Below, piece after piece: positions 1-13,800 of a stretch of 64,000 nucleotides of DNA. The notes below the pieces were generated by a model, which was given only the letters and a program-made list of their open reading frames with translations, searched no databases and was not told where the DNA came from. Source of the DNA: Omphiscola glabra (lineage: Eukaryota > Mollusca > Gastropoda > Lymnaeidae); NCBI GenBank assembly GCA_964017045.1, contig OZ024794.1:3737501-3801500 (forward strand). Reading direction: 5' to 3'. The first letter of the stretch is position 1. Each line of letters opens with the position of its first letter. The position numbers and the translations under genes were made by a program.

Positions 1-840
1 TGGGGGTGGATGTATCTGCTGAAACAGAGCACCAAGGTGGTGGGTGTGGATGTATCTGCTGAAACACAGCACCAAGGTGGTGGGGGTGGATGTATCTGCT
101 GAAACAGAGCACCAAGGTGGTGGGGATGTCTGTATCTGCTGAAACAGAGCACCAAGGGGGTGGGGATGTCTGTATCTGCTGAAACAGAGCACCAAGGTGG
201 TGGGGATATCTGTATCTGCTGAAACAGAGCACCAAGGTGGTGGGGATGTCTGTATCTGCTGAAACAGAGCACCAAGGTGGTGGGGATGTCTGTATCTGCT
301 GAAACAGAGCACCAAGGTGGTGGGGATGTCTGTATCTGCTGAAACAGAGCACCAAGGTGGTGGGGATGTCTGTATCTGCTGAAACAGAGCACCAAGGTGG
401 TGGGGATGTCTGTATCTGCTGAAACAGAGCACCAAGGTGGTGGGGATGTCTGTATCTGCTGAAACAGAGCACCAAGGTGGTGGGGGTGGATGTATCTGCT
501 GAAACAGAGCACCAAGGTGGTGGGGGTGGATGTATCTGCTGAAACAGAGCACCAAGGTGGTGGGGTGGATGTATCTGCTGAAACAGAGCACCAAGGTGGT
601 GGGGGTGGATGTATCTGCTGAAACAGAGCACCAAGGTGGGGGGGTGGATGTATCTGCTGAAACAGAGCACCAAGGTGGTGGGGGTGGATGTATCTGCTGA
701 AACAGAGCACCAAGGTGGTGGGGGTGGATGTATCTGCTGAAACAGAGCACCAAGGTGGTGTGGGTGGCTGAATCTATTGAAATAAAGCACCAAGGTGGTG
801 GGGGTGGCACCAAGGTGATGGGTGTGCTACTACTGAAAGA
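1..840. repeat. Minisatellite, 40-bp unit (continues off the left edge)
   Basis: About 20 copies with core gctgaaacagagcaccaagg. A block of units carrying ggggatgtc lies between two blocks carrying gggggtgga, so variants have spread regionally. The unit is G-rich (ggtggtggggg) and could form G-quadruplexes. The last copies, after about 755, are degenerate. Confidence 0.95.
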
Positions 841-939
841 AATAAGTTTATTATCCTGAACAGTTAGTTTCGGAACTCTTGCAATAAGTTGTATGCTCAA
901 TTAACCCTTGTCCAAAACCATCAGTATTCACTTCATTTA

Positions 940-1752
940 CTACATCCTTACCTACATTGCTAGCCATATCAGTAGTCGCATCATTAACTTCAGCAGTAGC
1001 CACCACAGCAGTAGGCACATTGGCAGCCACATCAGTGGGCATCATCAACTACATCAGTAGCCACATTGGTATCCACATCAGTACCCAAATAGGTACCCAT
1101 ATCAGTACCCACTTTGCTACACACATTGGTACCCACATCAGCAGCCACATTGCTACACACGTTGGTACCCACATCAATACGCACATTACTACACACATTG
1201 GTACCCACACCAGTAGTCACTTTGGTAGCCACATCAGTAGTCACATCAGTACCCACATTGCTACACACATTGGTAGCCACATCAGTTGTCACATCAGTAC
1301 CCACATTGCTACACATATTGGTAGCCATATCAGTAGTCACATCAGTAACCACATTGCTACACACATTGGTAGCCATATCAGTAGTCACATCAGTACCCAT
1401 TGCTACACACATTGGTAGCCATATCAGTAGTTACATCAGTACCCACATTGCTACACACATTGGTAGCCATATCAGTAGTCACATCAGTACCCACATTGCT
1501 ACCCACATTGGTAGCCATATCAGTAGTTACATCAGTACCCACATTGCTACACACATTGGTAGCCATATCAGTAGTCACATCAGTACCCACATTGCTACCC
1601 ACATTGGTAGCCATATCAGTAGTTACATCAGTACCCACATTGCTACACACATTGGTAGCCATATCAGTAGTCACATCAGTACCCACATTGCTACACACAT
1701 TGGTAGCCATATCAGTAGTCACATCAGTACCCACATTGCTACACACATGAGT
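940..1752. repeat. Minisatellite, 48-bp unit built from 12-bp subunits
   Basis: Each 48-bp unit is four related 12-mers of the type cacatcagtacc or acattggtagcc; early copies are disordered 12-mers and later copies are regular 48-mers. Because 12 and 48 are multiples of three, frames stay open on both strands. The array ends about 35 bp before the exon 1 acceptor. Confidence 0.93.
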
Positions 1753-1786
1753 GCTTAAGCTAATGAATGGTCCATTTCTTGTCCAG

Positions 1787-1883
1787 GAACTAAGGAAGAG
1801 ACATCTATCCCGACACAGCTCTTCCTGCCCATCTCTCAAAGAGCCAGTCATCTGCCTGGGAGTGAGATCCCTCAGAGACGGGG
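1787..1883 (+). CDS. Exon 1 of the window (internal exon of the RhoGEF-like gene)
   Basis: The exon opens after the acceptor gtccag and closes at GG|GTAAGT. It enters with two bases of a split codon and leaves with two, matching the single leading base of the next exon. It reads [16 protein letters not shown] and then a Ser/Pro/Arg stretch, with no recognised domain. The acceptor lies about 35 bp after the end of a 48-bp-unit array. The preceding exon is upstream of the window. Of the 14 exons this has the least support, since only its 3' phase can be tested. Confidence 0.6.
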
Positions 1884-4800
1884 GTAAGTTATACATCTGG
1901 GGTTAAGTTATACATCTTACTTGACAAGATATTTACAAGACTTGAATTGAAAGGTCACCAAAAGAAAGATTTAAATTGAAGACTCAATGGATTCAAATTT
2001 AATATCACAGGATTATGAAATGAACAATACTATTTCACATTTTAACTCTCTGCAGTCTGACGGTTTTTTTCTTCTCCAATTTTGTTAAAAATCTTAAAAT
2101 GATTTTTTTTTAATTTTGGTTATGAAATATCTTATCTGATGTAGGTCTGATCTGATCAAGTATACATACTAACCTATTGAGCTTTGAATCAGCTATCATG
2201 AGATATTGCTGTTTATTTTATTTACTGTGTTATAAAATACATAAGATAATATTTTTAATCTGAGCAAAATTTGACACAATTTTGACACAGTATTGAGGAG
2301 AAAAAACTCCTTGTTATAAATGATTTAAAATTTATTAAATAAAATACTTTATCATCTGATACAAACCACATGACAAACATTCTATGACAAATAAAAAAGT
2401 TGTTAATATTTTAGCAAAACCTATATTTTGTCAATGTTTACAAAAAATGCAGTATACATGTTTTATATATTTAAACAATGGTTGGTATTTAATTTATTAT
2501 TAAAATAATAATATGCCTCAAGATTAGTATATCAAAGATGTTTTTGAATAATTCTTGAGTCAAAGATAACTAAGTAAATTTTGATGGCCTCAAAACAAGT
2601 GTCAAGTTTTTTTAAAATATTGTAACATATACCCGTATATCCTTGAGCTTCAAGTTGATACAATTAAAGACGACTCAGTACAATATTGATACAATTAAAC
2701 GCTACTCAGTACAATATTGATACAATTAAACGCTACTCAGTACAATATTGATACAATTAAAAATGACTCTGTACAATATTGATACAATTAAACGCTACTC
2801 AGTACAATATTGATACAATTAAAAATGACTCTGTACAATATTGATACAATTAAAGACGACTCAGTACAATATTGATACAATTAAACGCTACTCAGTACAA
2901 TATTGCTACAATTTAAACGACTCAGTACAATATTGACAAATTAATAAATGCTAAGTTTTATATTATTTCCCAGTAAGGTGCACTGCACATTATTCCTAAA
3001 TGATATTTATGGACACTGAACAAATATTATTTAACAAAAATTGTTAATAGATAAATAAGAGCTTGTCCTGGACTTGATGTCCACATAAGAATAGTCAACA
3101 TGTTACTGCACCACATAAAAATAGTCAATATGTTACTTCACCACATAAAAATAGTCAACATGTTACTTCACCACATAAAAATAGTCAACATGTTACTTCA
3201 CCACATAAAAATAGTCAATATGTTACTTCACCACATAAGAATAGTCAACATGTTACTTCACCACATAAGAATAGTCAACATGTTACTGCACCACATAAAA
3301 ATAGTCAACATGTTACTTCACCACATAAAAATAGTCAACATGTTACTTCACCACATAAGAATAGTCAACATGTTACTTCACCACATAAGAATAGTCAACA
3401 TGTTACTCCACCACATAAAAATAGTCAATATGTTACTTCACCACATAAGAATAGTCAACATGTTACTTCACCACATAAGAATAGTCAACATGTTACTGCA
3501 CCACATAAAAATAGTCAACATGTTACTTCACCACATAAGAATAGTCAACATGTTACTTCACCACATAAGAATAGTCAACATATTACTTCACCACATAAGA
3601 ATAGTCAACATGTTACTTCACCACATAAGAATAGTCAACATGTTACTTCACCACATAAAAATAGTCAATATGTTACTTCACCACATAAAAATAGTCAACA
3701 TGTTACTTCACCACATAAAAATAGTCAACATGTTACTTCACCACATAAAAATAGTCAATATGTTACTTCACCACATAAGAATAGTCAACATGTTACTTCA
3801 CCACATAAGAATAGTCAACATGTTACTTCACCACATAAAAATAGTCAATATGTTACTTCACCACATAAAAATAGTCAACATGTTACTTCACCACATAAAA
3901 ATAGTCAATATGTTACTTCACCACATAAGAATAGTCAACATGTTACTTCACCACATAAGAATAGTCAACATGTTACTTCACCACATAAAAATAGTCAACA
4001 TGTTACTTCACCACATAAGAATAGTCAACATGTTACTTCACCACATAAGAATAGTCAACATGTTACTTCACCACATAAGAATAGTCAACATGTTACTTCA
4101 CCACATAAAAATAGTCAACATGTTACTTCACCACATAAAAATAGTCAACATGTTACTTCACCACATAAAAATAGTCAACATGTTACTTCACCACATAAAA
4201 ATAGTCAATATGTTACTTCACCACATAAAAATAGTCAACATGTTACTTCACCACATAAGAATAGTCAACATGTTACTTCACCACATAAGAATAGTCAACA
4301 TGTTACTTCACCACATAAGAATAGTCAACATGTTACTTCACCACATAAGAATAGTCAACATGTTACTTCACCACATAAAAATAGTCAACATGTTACTTCA
4401 CCACATAAAAATAGTCAACATGTTACTTCACCACATAAAAATAGTCAACATGTTACTTCACCACATAAAATAGTCAACATGTTACTTCACCACATAAGAA
4501 TAGTCAACATGTTACTTCACCACATAAGAATAGTCAACATGTTACTTCACCACATAAAAATAGCCAACATGTTACTTCACCACATAAAAATAGTCAACAT
4601 GTTACTTCACCACATAAAAATAGTCAACATGTTACTTCACCACATAAAAATAGTCAACATGTTACTTCACCACATAAAAATAGTCAACATGTTACTTCAC
4701 CACATAAGAATAGTCAACATGTTACTTCACCACATAAAAATAGTCAACATGTTACTTCACCACATAAAAATAGTCAACATGTTACTTCACCACATCAAAA

Positions 4801-7800
4801 TAGTCAACATGTTACTTCACCACATCAAAATAGTCAACATGTTACTTCACCACATCAAAATAGTCAACATGTTACTTCACCACAAAACATTCACTCAAAA
4901 AAAAAATTAACTGTGAAATAAAAATGTCATTGCTTTGTAACTAAAATTATCACTTATTGGTATGCTGTCAGTAAAAGAAAATGACAATTTATCCTTGTTT
5001 GAAAGATTGGGTTACCTGAAGGCTGTGACACAGCCAAGTTATATATTTAATTTAGAATGAACACATGCACCAGCAAAGAGATAAGGTGTAAGAGCATGAC
5101 TCAATGGTAATGTTGTTTATTGTCCAGTTGCACATACATTTCTATCTTTTCAAGGTCCACAAAGGGTTTTATTTTGTCCAGGTTCATATATTGTTCTATG
5201 TTTTCCTTCATGTTGAGGCCAATTGGCTACTTCTGTCAAGGTCAATTATTATATTCCATCTTGTCCAGACTAATTGGCACATCTTGTCCAGGGCCGTGGT
5301 AGTGTTTGATCCACTTATTGGTCCAATTAGTTATTAATTGCTTATCAAGGCTCAAGGCTTCTACCAGGGGTCAATTTTACAATCTATCCAGTGAAAGAAA
5401 TTACAAGTAATAAATAATGCGCAAGGCAACCTAGCTGTAGGTAACATAGCTGTATATGACATAGCTGTAGATGACATAGCTGTTGATGATATTGCTGTAG
5501 ACAACATTGCTGTAGATGACATAGCTGTAAATAACTTAGCTTTTGATGACATAGCTGTAGATCACATAGATGTAGAAGAAATAGATGTAGATGAAATATA
5601 TGTAGATGACATAGCTGTAGATGACATAGCTGTAGACAAAACAGCTGTAGATGACATAGCTGTTGATGACATAGCTGTTGATGACATAGCTGTAGATGAT
5701 ATAGCTGCAGACAACATTGCTGTAGATGACATTGCTGTAGACAACATTGCTGTTGATGAAATAGCTGTAGACAACATAGCAGTAGATGACATAGCTGTTG
5801 ACCACATAGCTGTTACTGACCATGAGATGGTGCTGCTGTCTTAAAGATTATTTCCTTTCATAGAATTCTGAGGTTCTTTGTAAGAGTTTAGTTTCCTGGA
5901 GCTTGGTAGTGCAAAATGTATCATTATTTTTGTATTGATGATGAGGCTGTTGTCGTCCCAGGCCTTGGCCTACCTCTTCAATTCTAAGCTAGCATTTAGG
6001 GCACAGTTTCTCTGACTTTGGTAATGGTCTGCTAGCATTTAGGGCACAATTTCTCTGACTTTGGTAATGGTCTGCTAACATTTAGGGCAGTTTCTTAAAC
6101 TTTGGTAATGGTCTGTTAGCATTTAGGGCACACTTTCTTTGACTTTGGTAATGGTCTTCTAGCATTTAGGGCACAGTTTCTCTGACTTTGGTAATGGTCT
6201 GCTAGCATTTAGGTCACACTTTCTTTGACTTTGGTAATGGTCTGCTAGCATTTAGGGCACAGTTTCTTTGACTTTGGTAATGATCTGCTAGCATTTAGGG
6301 CACAGTTTCTCTGACTTTGGTAATGGTATGCTAGCATTTAGGGCACACTTTCTTTGACTTTGGTAAGGGTCTGATAGCATTTAGGGCAGTTTCTTTGACT
6401 TTGGTAATGGTCTGCTAGCATTTAGAGCACAGTGTCTTTGACTTTGGTAATGGCCTGCAGTCTCCTAAGATTGAGTAGCCCTCCTTCTGACCTGTAGTTT
6501 ATAGAAATATCATTATTATCAAGCAAACCATCAGATAGTATGGCAGAGAATATTTTGTTTTTTTTAATTCACAATGCACCAGTGCCTTTAATAAAAAGCC
6601 AGTGCATTGTTAATGTTAGAAATAACAAGTGTCTTACTAGAGAAGACTGAACTGGGATTAATATTGAAAAGTAGATCAATCAATTGGTTGAGGTAATATG
6701 AAATACCATCCAATAGCCCATCCTTTCATCATCCACAGACCACCACAAATCAATGCATGATCTGATGGTTGCAGAGTTAAAGTCAAGTAAACAAAATAGT
6801 GCTGACCTGCCTCAGGTGTCACCATATTCATCCAGGCGAGTACTCAGATATTGATAGTGTTAAGGCAAGCATGACTTGTGTTACATAAACTGCACTAACT
6901 GTTGGTCCTAATTTTAACTTGACAGCCACTAGTCCATTAACTTAAGATTTCATCTCATATCGATATACAAGTACGATTTGGTAGATAATTATTGAGAAAC
7001 AACTTTGTAATTAAAAATAGCCCAATTTATTTTTAGCCCCAACACCGGATCACTGTATCGGGAAGGTTCCTTAGATCAAGGTATTCGTATTTGTGTCAAC
7101 GGTGTCACAGTTGACAGTACAGAAGATTTTCCTCCATCGGCAAGCCCCTCTAGGGCACTCCAGGACACGGGAGGCCCCCCTCACAGAAAATATAGCCGAT
7201 TACGTGATGGACTGGAGCAGGTTGGTTGTTAAGATCAGGGAGTTAGACAAATTTTAAATGTAAGAGTTAGAATGCCATGACGGCCGACACAGAATGCCAT
7301 GACGGCCGACACAGAATACCATGATGGCCGACACAGAATAACATGATGGCCGACACAGAATACCATGATGGCCGACACAGAATGCCATGACGGCCGACAC
7401 AGAATGCCATGACGGCCGACACAGAATGCCATGATGGCCGATACAGAATAACATGATGGTTGAGACATTTTGAAAACTCATGTTAAAGTTATGAATATCT
7501 TGTAACTGCTCAAAAAATTTAGTTGTTTGTTTCAATTAGATTCATCAGCGCCATGTGAGTCGTGCAACTTTTGAAATTATTTGGCTTACAATTAAATAAG
7601 GATGAATTAAAGCTCAGGCGATTTTAGTTCTGTGTCATTGTCAATGTAATTGTTAGCCTCATGTGACCATTGTCAATGTAATTGTTAGCCTCATGTGACC
7701 ATTGTCAATGTAATTGTTAGCCTCATGTGACCATTGTCAATGTAATTGTTAGCCTCATGTGATCATTGTCAATGTAATTGTTAGCCTCATGTGACCATTG

Positions 7801-10800
7801 TTTGTTTGTCAAATATTAATACCTGTGAAACAAAGTGATTTTTTTTCATAAATTTGTACAGGAAGACATGCTGGACGGCAAAGGATCTTGGACCCCGTCA
7901 AAAGTGACGTCAGGACCACTGTTTGATAGAAGAGACCAATTTACAAGAGTTAGGATGCTTGCCATGACTGGGAGAAGGTAGAAATCTAATAGTTTCATTG
8001 TGTACTTGCCATGACTGGGAGAAGGTAGAAATTTAATAGTTTCATTGTGTGCTTGCCATGACTGGGAGAAGGTAGAAATCTAATAGTTTCATTGTGTGCT
8101 TGCCATGACTGGGAGAAGGTAGAAATCTAATAGTTTCATTGTGTGCTTGCCATGACTGGGAGAAGGTAGAAATCTAATATTTTCATCAATATATATGGAG
8201 TTTATAAATGTGTAGATGATCCCCCCCACCCCCCTGACCTCACGAACCAAAACAAACATTTAGCCATGGGATGTATTAAGAACTTTAATGTCGCCCACAG
8301 AGACCATATGTCTGATAATTAATCTTGTTTTGAAATGTATTTACATTATAGCATATGTGTGACTTAGTCACAGTGAATGTGGTCAATTGATCAAATGCCG
8401 CTTGGTTTATGATAAATTAAGTGTTTATGTTTTTACATTTATAGCTCCCCCCTCCCCATGGTCCTTACTCTACCTTCTCTTCCCTTATTTGTGTGTCTCG
8501 ATTATTTCCCTTTTGTGTGACTTGATTATTTCCACTTTGTGTGGTTTGATAATTTCCCCTTTGTGTGACTTGATTATTTCCCCTTTGTGTGACTTGATTA
8601 TTTCCCTTATGTATCAGTTTAAGCCTCACCAGTCTAGAGGGGAGTGAAGAGTCGGAGGAAGAGGATTTCACAGGCCCACTTAATGATGACGGCAGCTATG
8701 TGGGAATCCCCATACCCTCATCCAGACCTGTCACCAGCAGAGGGGCCTCACCTGTTGACTCCACGGGGTCAAGCTCTGCAGGTATACAATGCAAGAAGAG
8801 TTCCCATCAATGTTTATGTAAACTGTATTGTGTTCAAAGATGTTATCAAAGGAAGTCAAAAGTCAGGATCAGTGGAATGGGAATTTTGATTGTTTGATCA
8901 CTGATGTAGTGACCATAGTGGTCACAATTGTAGTGACCAACATAGTGACCATCTTAGTACCCATGGTAGTGACCATCATACTGTAGATCAGGGGTGTGCA
9001 ACATTTTAGTGCAGAAAAACTCTTGGAAATTATTTTTAAAATTTTGACAGGCCCCATGATAATATTTACTATGCCCCATGATAATTTGTAAATATATCCC
9101 ATGTTAATATTTAATTTGCCCCATGCTCATTTTTTTATATGCCCCATGAAAATTTTTAATATGCCCCATGATAATTTTATGTATCTCTGCTGCTCTGCCA
9201 TCCATCTATATCTGTGATCAGTGTCTAATAATAGCGACTTGAAATTAAGGATGTGAAACAAAAACTGGTTTTCTGTTGTTTTTTTTATTTTGAAAGAGAA
9301 AACTGGTTGTTGATTTTGACAAAAATCCAGATTTAATTTGGAACAAATAAATAAATGCAATAATAAACGAACAGTCAATGTATAGAAGAGTTACTGGCAT
9401 CGCATGTCCAACCATTGAGAATGATTTTAACAGGGCCGGATGAATAGTTGACTGGCTTGTATATATCATCTGTGATGGCTGTTTTCTAGCGTATGTGAAG
9501 TGTGCAGCTAACAAGTCAAAATAGTACATTGTGCCGCAGACAGTTGCATTTTTTAAAAATTGAAAGCCGGTGTTTTATAAAATAGAAAGCTGATATGAAC
9601 ATCATTACTTAAAGGAAATTCATTAGAATTAATTTTGCTTTTTAAAAAAACCAAAAAAAAATTGGTTTAGTATGTGATTTAGATTCTCAATGAAAGTAAT
9701 TGATACTGTCGACATCTGGTTTAGGGTAAATCAGGGGCAGGAAGTAGCTCCAAGTTGATCAATCAGTTACTAATAATGTCTCCAAGTTGATCAATCAGTT
9801 ACTAATAATGTCTCCAAGTTGAGTAATGAGTTACTAATAATGTCTCCAAGTTGAGCAATGGGTTACTAATAATGATCTCCAAGTTGATCAATCGGTTACT
9901 AATAATGTCTCCAAGTTGATCAATCGGTTACTAATAATGATCTCCAAGTTGATCAATCGGTTACTAATAATGTCTCCAAGTTGATCAATCAGTTACTAAT
10001 AATGTCTCCAAGTTGATCAATCAGTTACTAATAATGTCTCCAAGTTGAGCAATTGGTTACTTTCTAATGCCAGATGTTCTTAAACTCTGGAGTCAGCCCC
10101 CTCAAAGTTATACTGCACTCAAGAAAGATAAAAAAAAGATATTGAGACTTTTTTTTTTTTGATGTTTCAAATGTAAAGCTTGGGAATTTTGAAATTGAAA
10201 ATTCTCACAGAAATCATTTTGGAATGATAGTGATCCTCTTATCTGACTCACTTTTCTCATAGTGATGCTATTATCTCACACACTTTCTTGATTCTTTTAT
10301 AAAATTTTTAAAAATATCCACATAATTAGCTTAAAATTTATGATGCAACCTGCAAAGAACAGCTCTGCCATTGACATCAAACCAAACTTTGAGAGTGGCC
10401 CATGAACAAATATTTCCACTTGTTTGCCTTGAAATGTTCTGTGGCCACTGTTTACCTTGACCCCTGAGGATCACATGTTTGTGTATTCTCAAGGCTGTGT
10501 GGTAACAAATATTGACAAAGATGTTGAACCGGGAGAGAAGATTGAGATCAGGGTTAAAAAGAAAAATCTTGCCTTTATTTTGTAGACACAGTCCACATGT
10601 GAAAATTGGTTGTGTCCATTGGTTTCATACTAAGCTGGAATATTTTGTGTTGCCTTTCAACTGTGCCATCTTTTAAAATCTTTCACTTCCTGATAATCTT
10701 GAAGTGGATGGTGAAGAACGTGATTAGTGTAGGCACTATTCTTACAAACTGTAGTAGGCACTATTCTTACAAATCGTAGTAGGCACTATTCTTACAAACT

Positions 10801-13800
10801 GGAGTAGGCACAATTCTTACAAACTGTAGTGGGAACTATTCTTACAAACTGTAGTGGACATTATTCTTACAAACTGTAGTGGGCATTATTCTTACAAACT
10901 GTAGTTGGCATTATTCTTAAAAACTGTAGTGGGCATTATTCTTACAAACTGTACTAGGCACTATTCTTACAAACTGTACTAGGCACTATTCCAGACCTGT
11001 TTACTCTTACGATTTTGGCGTACAATGTATGATTTTGATGTGTATACATTATATATACTGAGTGTTTTTTTACTATTAAGATAATGTATTGAATGATTTT
11101 GTGATGAAATTGTACGATTTTAAGAGTTTGAGGGTAAACAGGTCTGCTATTCTTACAAACTGGTGTAGGCACTTTTCTTACAAACTGGAGTAGGCACTAT
11201 TCTTACAAACTGTACTAGGCACTATTCTTACAAACTGGAGATGTTCATTTCTGCTGAGAAAACATGGCTTGCACTATAGCTCATCTCAGTGTGGACTTAG
11301 TCATGTTTGATTGAGGCCGAGCAAGGATTTCTGGTGTGAAAACTCTGTGCAAATTCAAAGAGTGTCAAAATTTCTAGTGTTCTAATGGGCCACTTGGCAA
11401 ACCGCCAGTCCAGTTTTGACCTTGGATGTGGGACTGTTGAGGAGTCTGCACAGCTTGTAGGACTTCCATTTGAAAATACTTGACTAATGCTTGGTCAAGC
11501 TTCAGTTGTAGATGTTGGAAATCTTCCCTCGTGTTGATGCCAAGGTTTTTAACTGATTCAGGCCAAATTTAGTTACAGTCGTGATCAATTTAATCCTTAG
11601 TTATTTTAGTAGTTGTTTGCGTACAAGTCAAAGTCAGACAAGAGGAGACAAAATAGGGAGTTGCTCTTCTATTTAACGGCTGTGGACCTGTTGCCGACTT
11701 GGAAACTAAAACCAACTGACAAAACAAATTGTTTTTGTTTTTAAAGAAGAAAATGTTTGTTAGTCAGTGCTCACAGCTAGAGTTGGTGTGTTGAATTCAT
11801 ATTAACTGTGCTGTCCCAATTCTGAGAGGGTGCTCATCAATGGATCTATTTCATTGATGACGTGTTGGTTTTGTTCAAACATTGAAGATGGTTCAGTTTC
11901 TACTCACTGGCCTCCATCATGGTAAGGAAACTCCAGACATTTCTTTGTATCATCTCCAGACATTTCTTTGTATCATCTCCAGACATTTCTTTGTATCGTC
12001 TCAAGACATTTCTTTGTATCGTCTCAAGACATTTCTTTGTGTTGTCTCCAGACATTTCTTTGTGTTGTCTCCAGACATTTCTTTGTGTCGTCTCCAGACA
12101 TTTTTTTGTATCGTCTCAAGACATGTCTTTGTATCGTCTCAAGACATTTCTTTGTGTTGTCTCCAGACATTTCTTTGTGTTGTCTCCAGACATTTCTTTG
12201 TGTTGTCTCCAGACATTTCTTTGTATTGTCTCAAGACATTTCTTTGTGTTTTCTCCAGACATTTCTTTGTGTCGTCTCCAGACATTTCTTTATATCAACT
12301 CAAGAGAGTTTTACTTTCGCAGAAAGGAATTATCAGAATTGCCCCCCAAATAAAGACATTTCTAATGCAACAATTATTAAAGTTACTAGATATAGCCCGC
12401 CAAACATTGGCGGCAACAATGCGTGAACTTCCCATCAAGTTACTTGACAAAACATGAACTCAAGTAACGCACATTTAAGAATCCCAATTTTTGCTACACT
12501 CCTTCCCCCCATGATACGTTACTGCACACTGTTTATTTCACGCCCATGAACTATATTAAATATTCTGATGTCACAACCACTTTAAAACCGAATATTTAAA
12601 TTGAGATGATTTCATTTTTCAAAAAGAAAATATTGCGCCGCCAAACGCAGTTGTGTCATGTAAAAAAAAAAAATCATTTAGCAAAAAAAAATCGTTTAGC
12701 GTAGTTATCGGAAATTATATTTTGCGCGCTATTGAACTTATTATTGAGCCGGAAATGGAAGTAGTAAATTAGGACGCCATCCACGAGTCATACCAGAAGC
12801 GTAATATATATAAGAGATGAGGGAACCTTTTATGTCACACCACAATATTGTTACTAGAATTAATCCTTACAAAGTTTGGAAAACCAAAATGTTGATTGAT
12901 TTCAAGGAAGACAGTTGCATGTGTTGAGTCTGAGCACCTAGTACTATCAGTGTCTCTAAACCATCTGTTGTTGGAAATCTTTCAGCATCAACAACTTTGG
13001 TAGAACAAATTGTCCCTTTTTTTGTTTATACATTACTGCTGTTTGGAACCACCCTTCAAATGTTACTGCTGTTTGGAACCACCCTTCAGTTGTTACTTTG
13101 TAATCTCTTTATATCTTATGTGTCCAGTCAATTATTTCTATGCTGTCTTTGATTGACCTCCAGGCCGTGAAGTACCAGAGCCAGGTGTTGTGAATCATGC
13201 AAGACTTGGAGATCTGTCCCTGTCATCTCAGAATGCCAGATCTATGTGTGACCTGACCATTACACCTGAGTCAGCTCTGGTAAGGTGGACAAGATATTTG
13301 TCTTAGAGAACTTTTTATCTTAAATACTAAAATGACAATAAATGCCGGCTTTAAACTTTGAATACCCCTCCCACCCCCTTACAAAAACACATTTTTAAAT
13401 TCATCATAACTTATGGCGTATTTTATAATTTAGCTAAAAATGTTACAACATAAATATAACTTTTGTAACATTACCAGAAATAACCTGCCAAACAATTGCA
13501 GGGGCAATTGATGAACTTCCCATCTACCAAACAATGGCAGGGGCAATTCATGAACTTCCCATCTACTAAACAATGGCAGGGGCAATTGATGAACTTCCCA
13601 TCTATTAAACAATGGCAGGGGCAATTGATGAACTTCCCATCTACTAAACAATGGCAGAGGCAATTGATGAACTTCCCATCTACCAAACAATGGCAGGGGC
13701 AATTGATGAACTTCCCATCTACCAAACAATGGCAGGGGCAATTGATGAACTTCCCATCTACCAAACAATGGCAGGGGCAATTGATGAACTTCCCATCTAC

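Noticed and set aside
3100..4910. Ten-residue repeat protein
   Set aside because: 30-bp array within intron 1, with no start context or unique sequence.
8990..9540. hAT element starting at caggggtgtgcaac
   Set aside because: No complementary right terminus or 8-bp duplication found.
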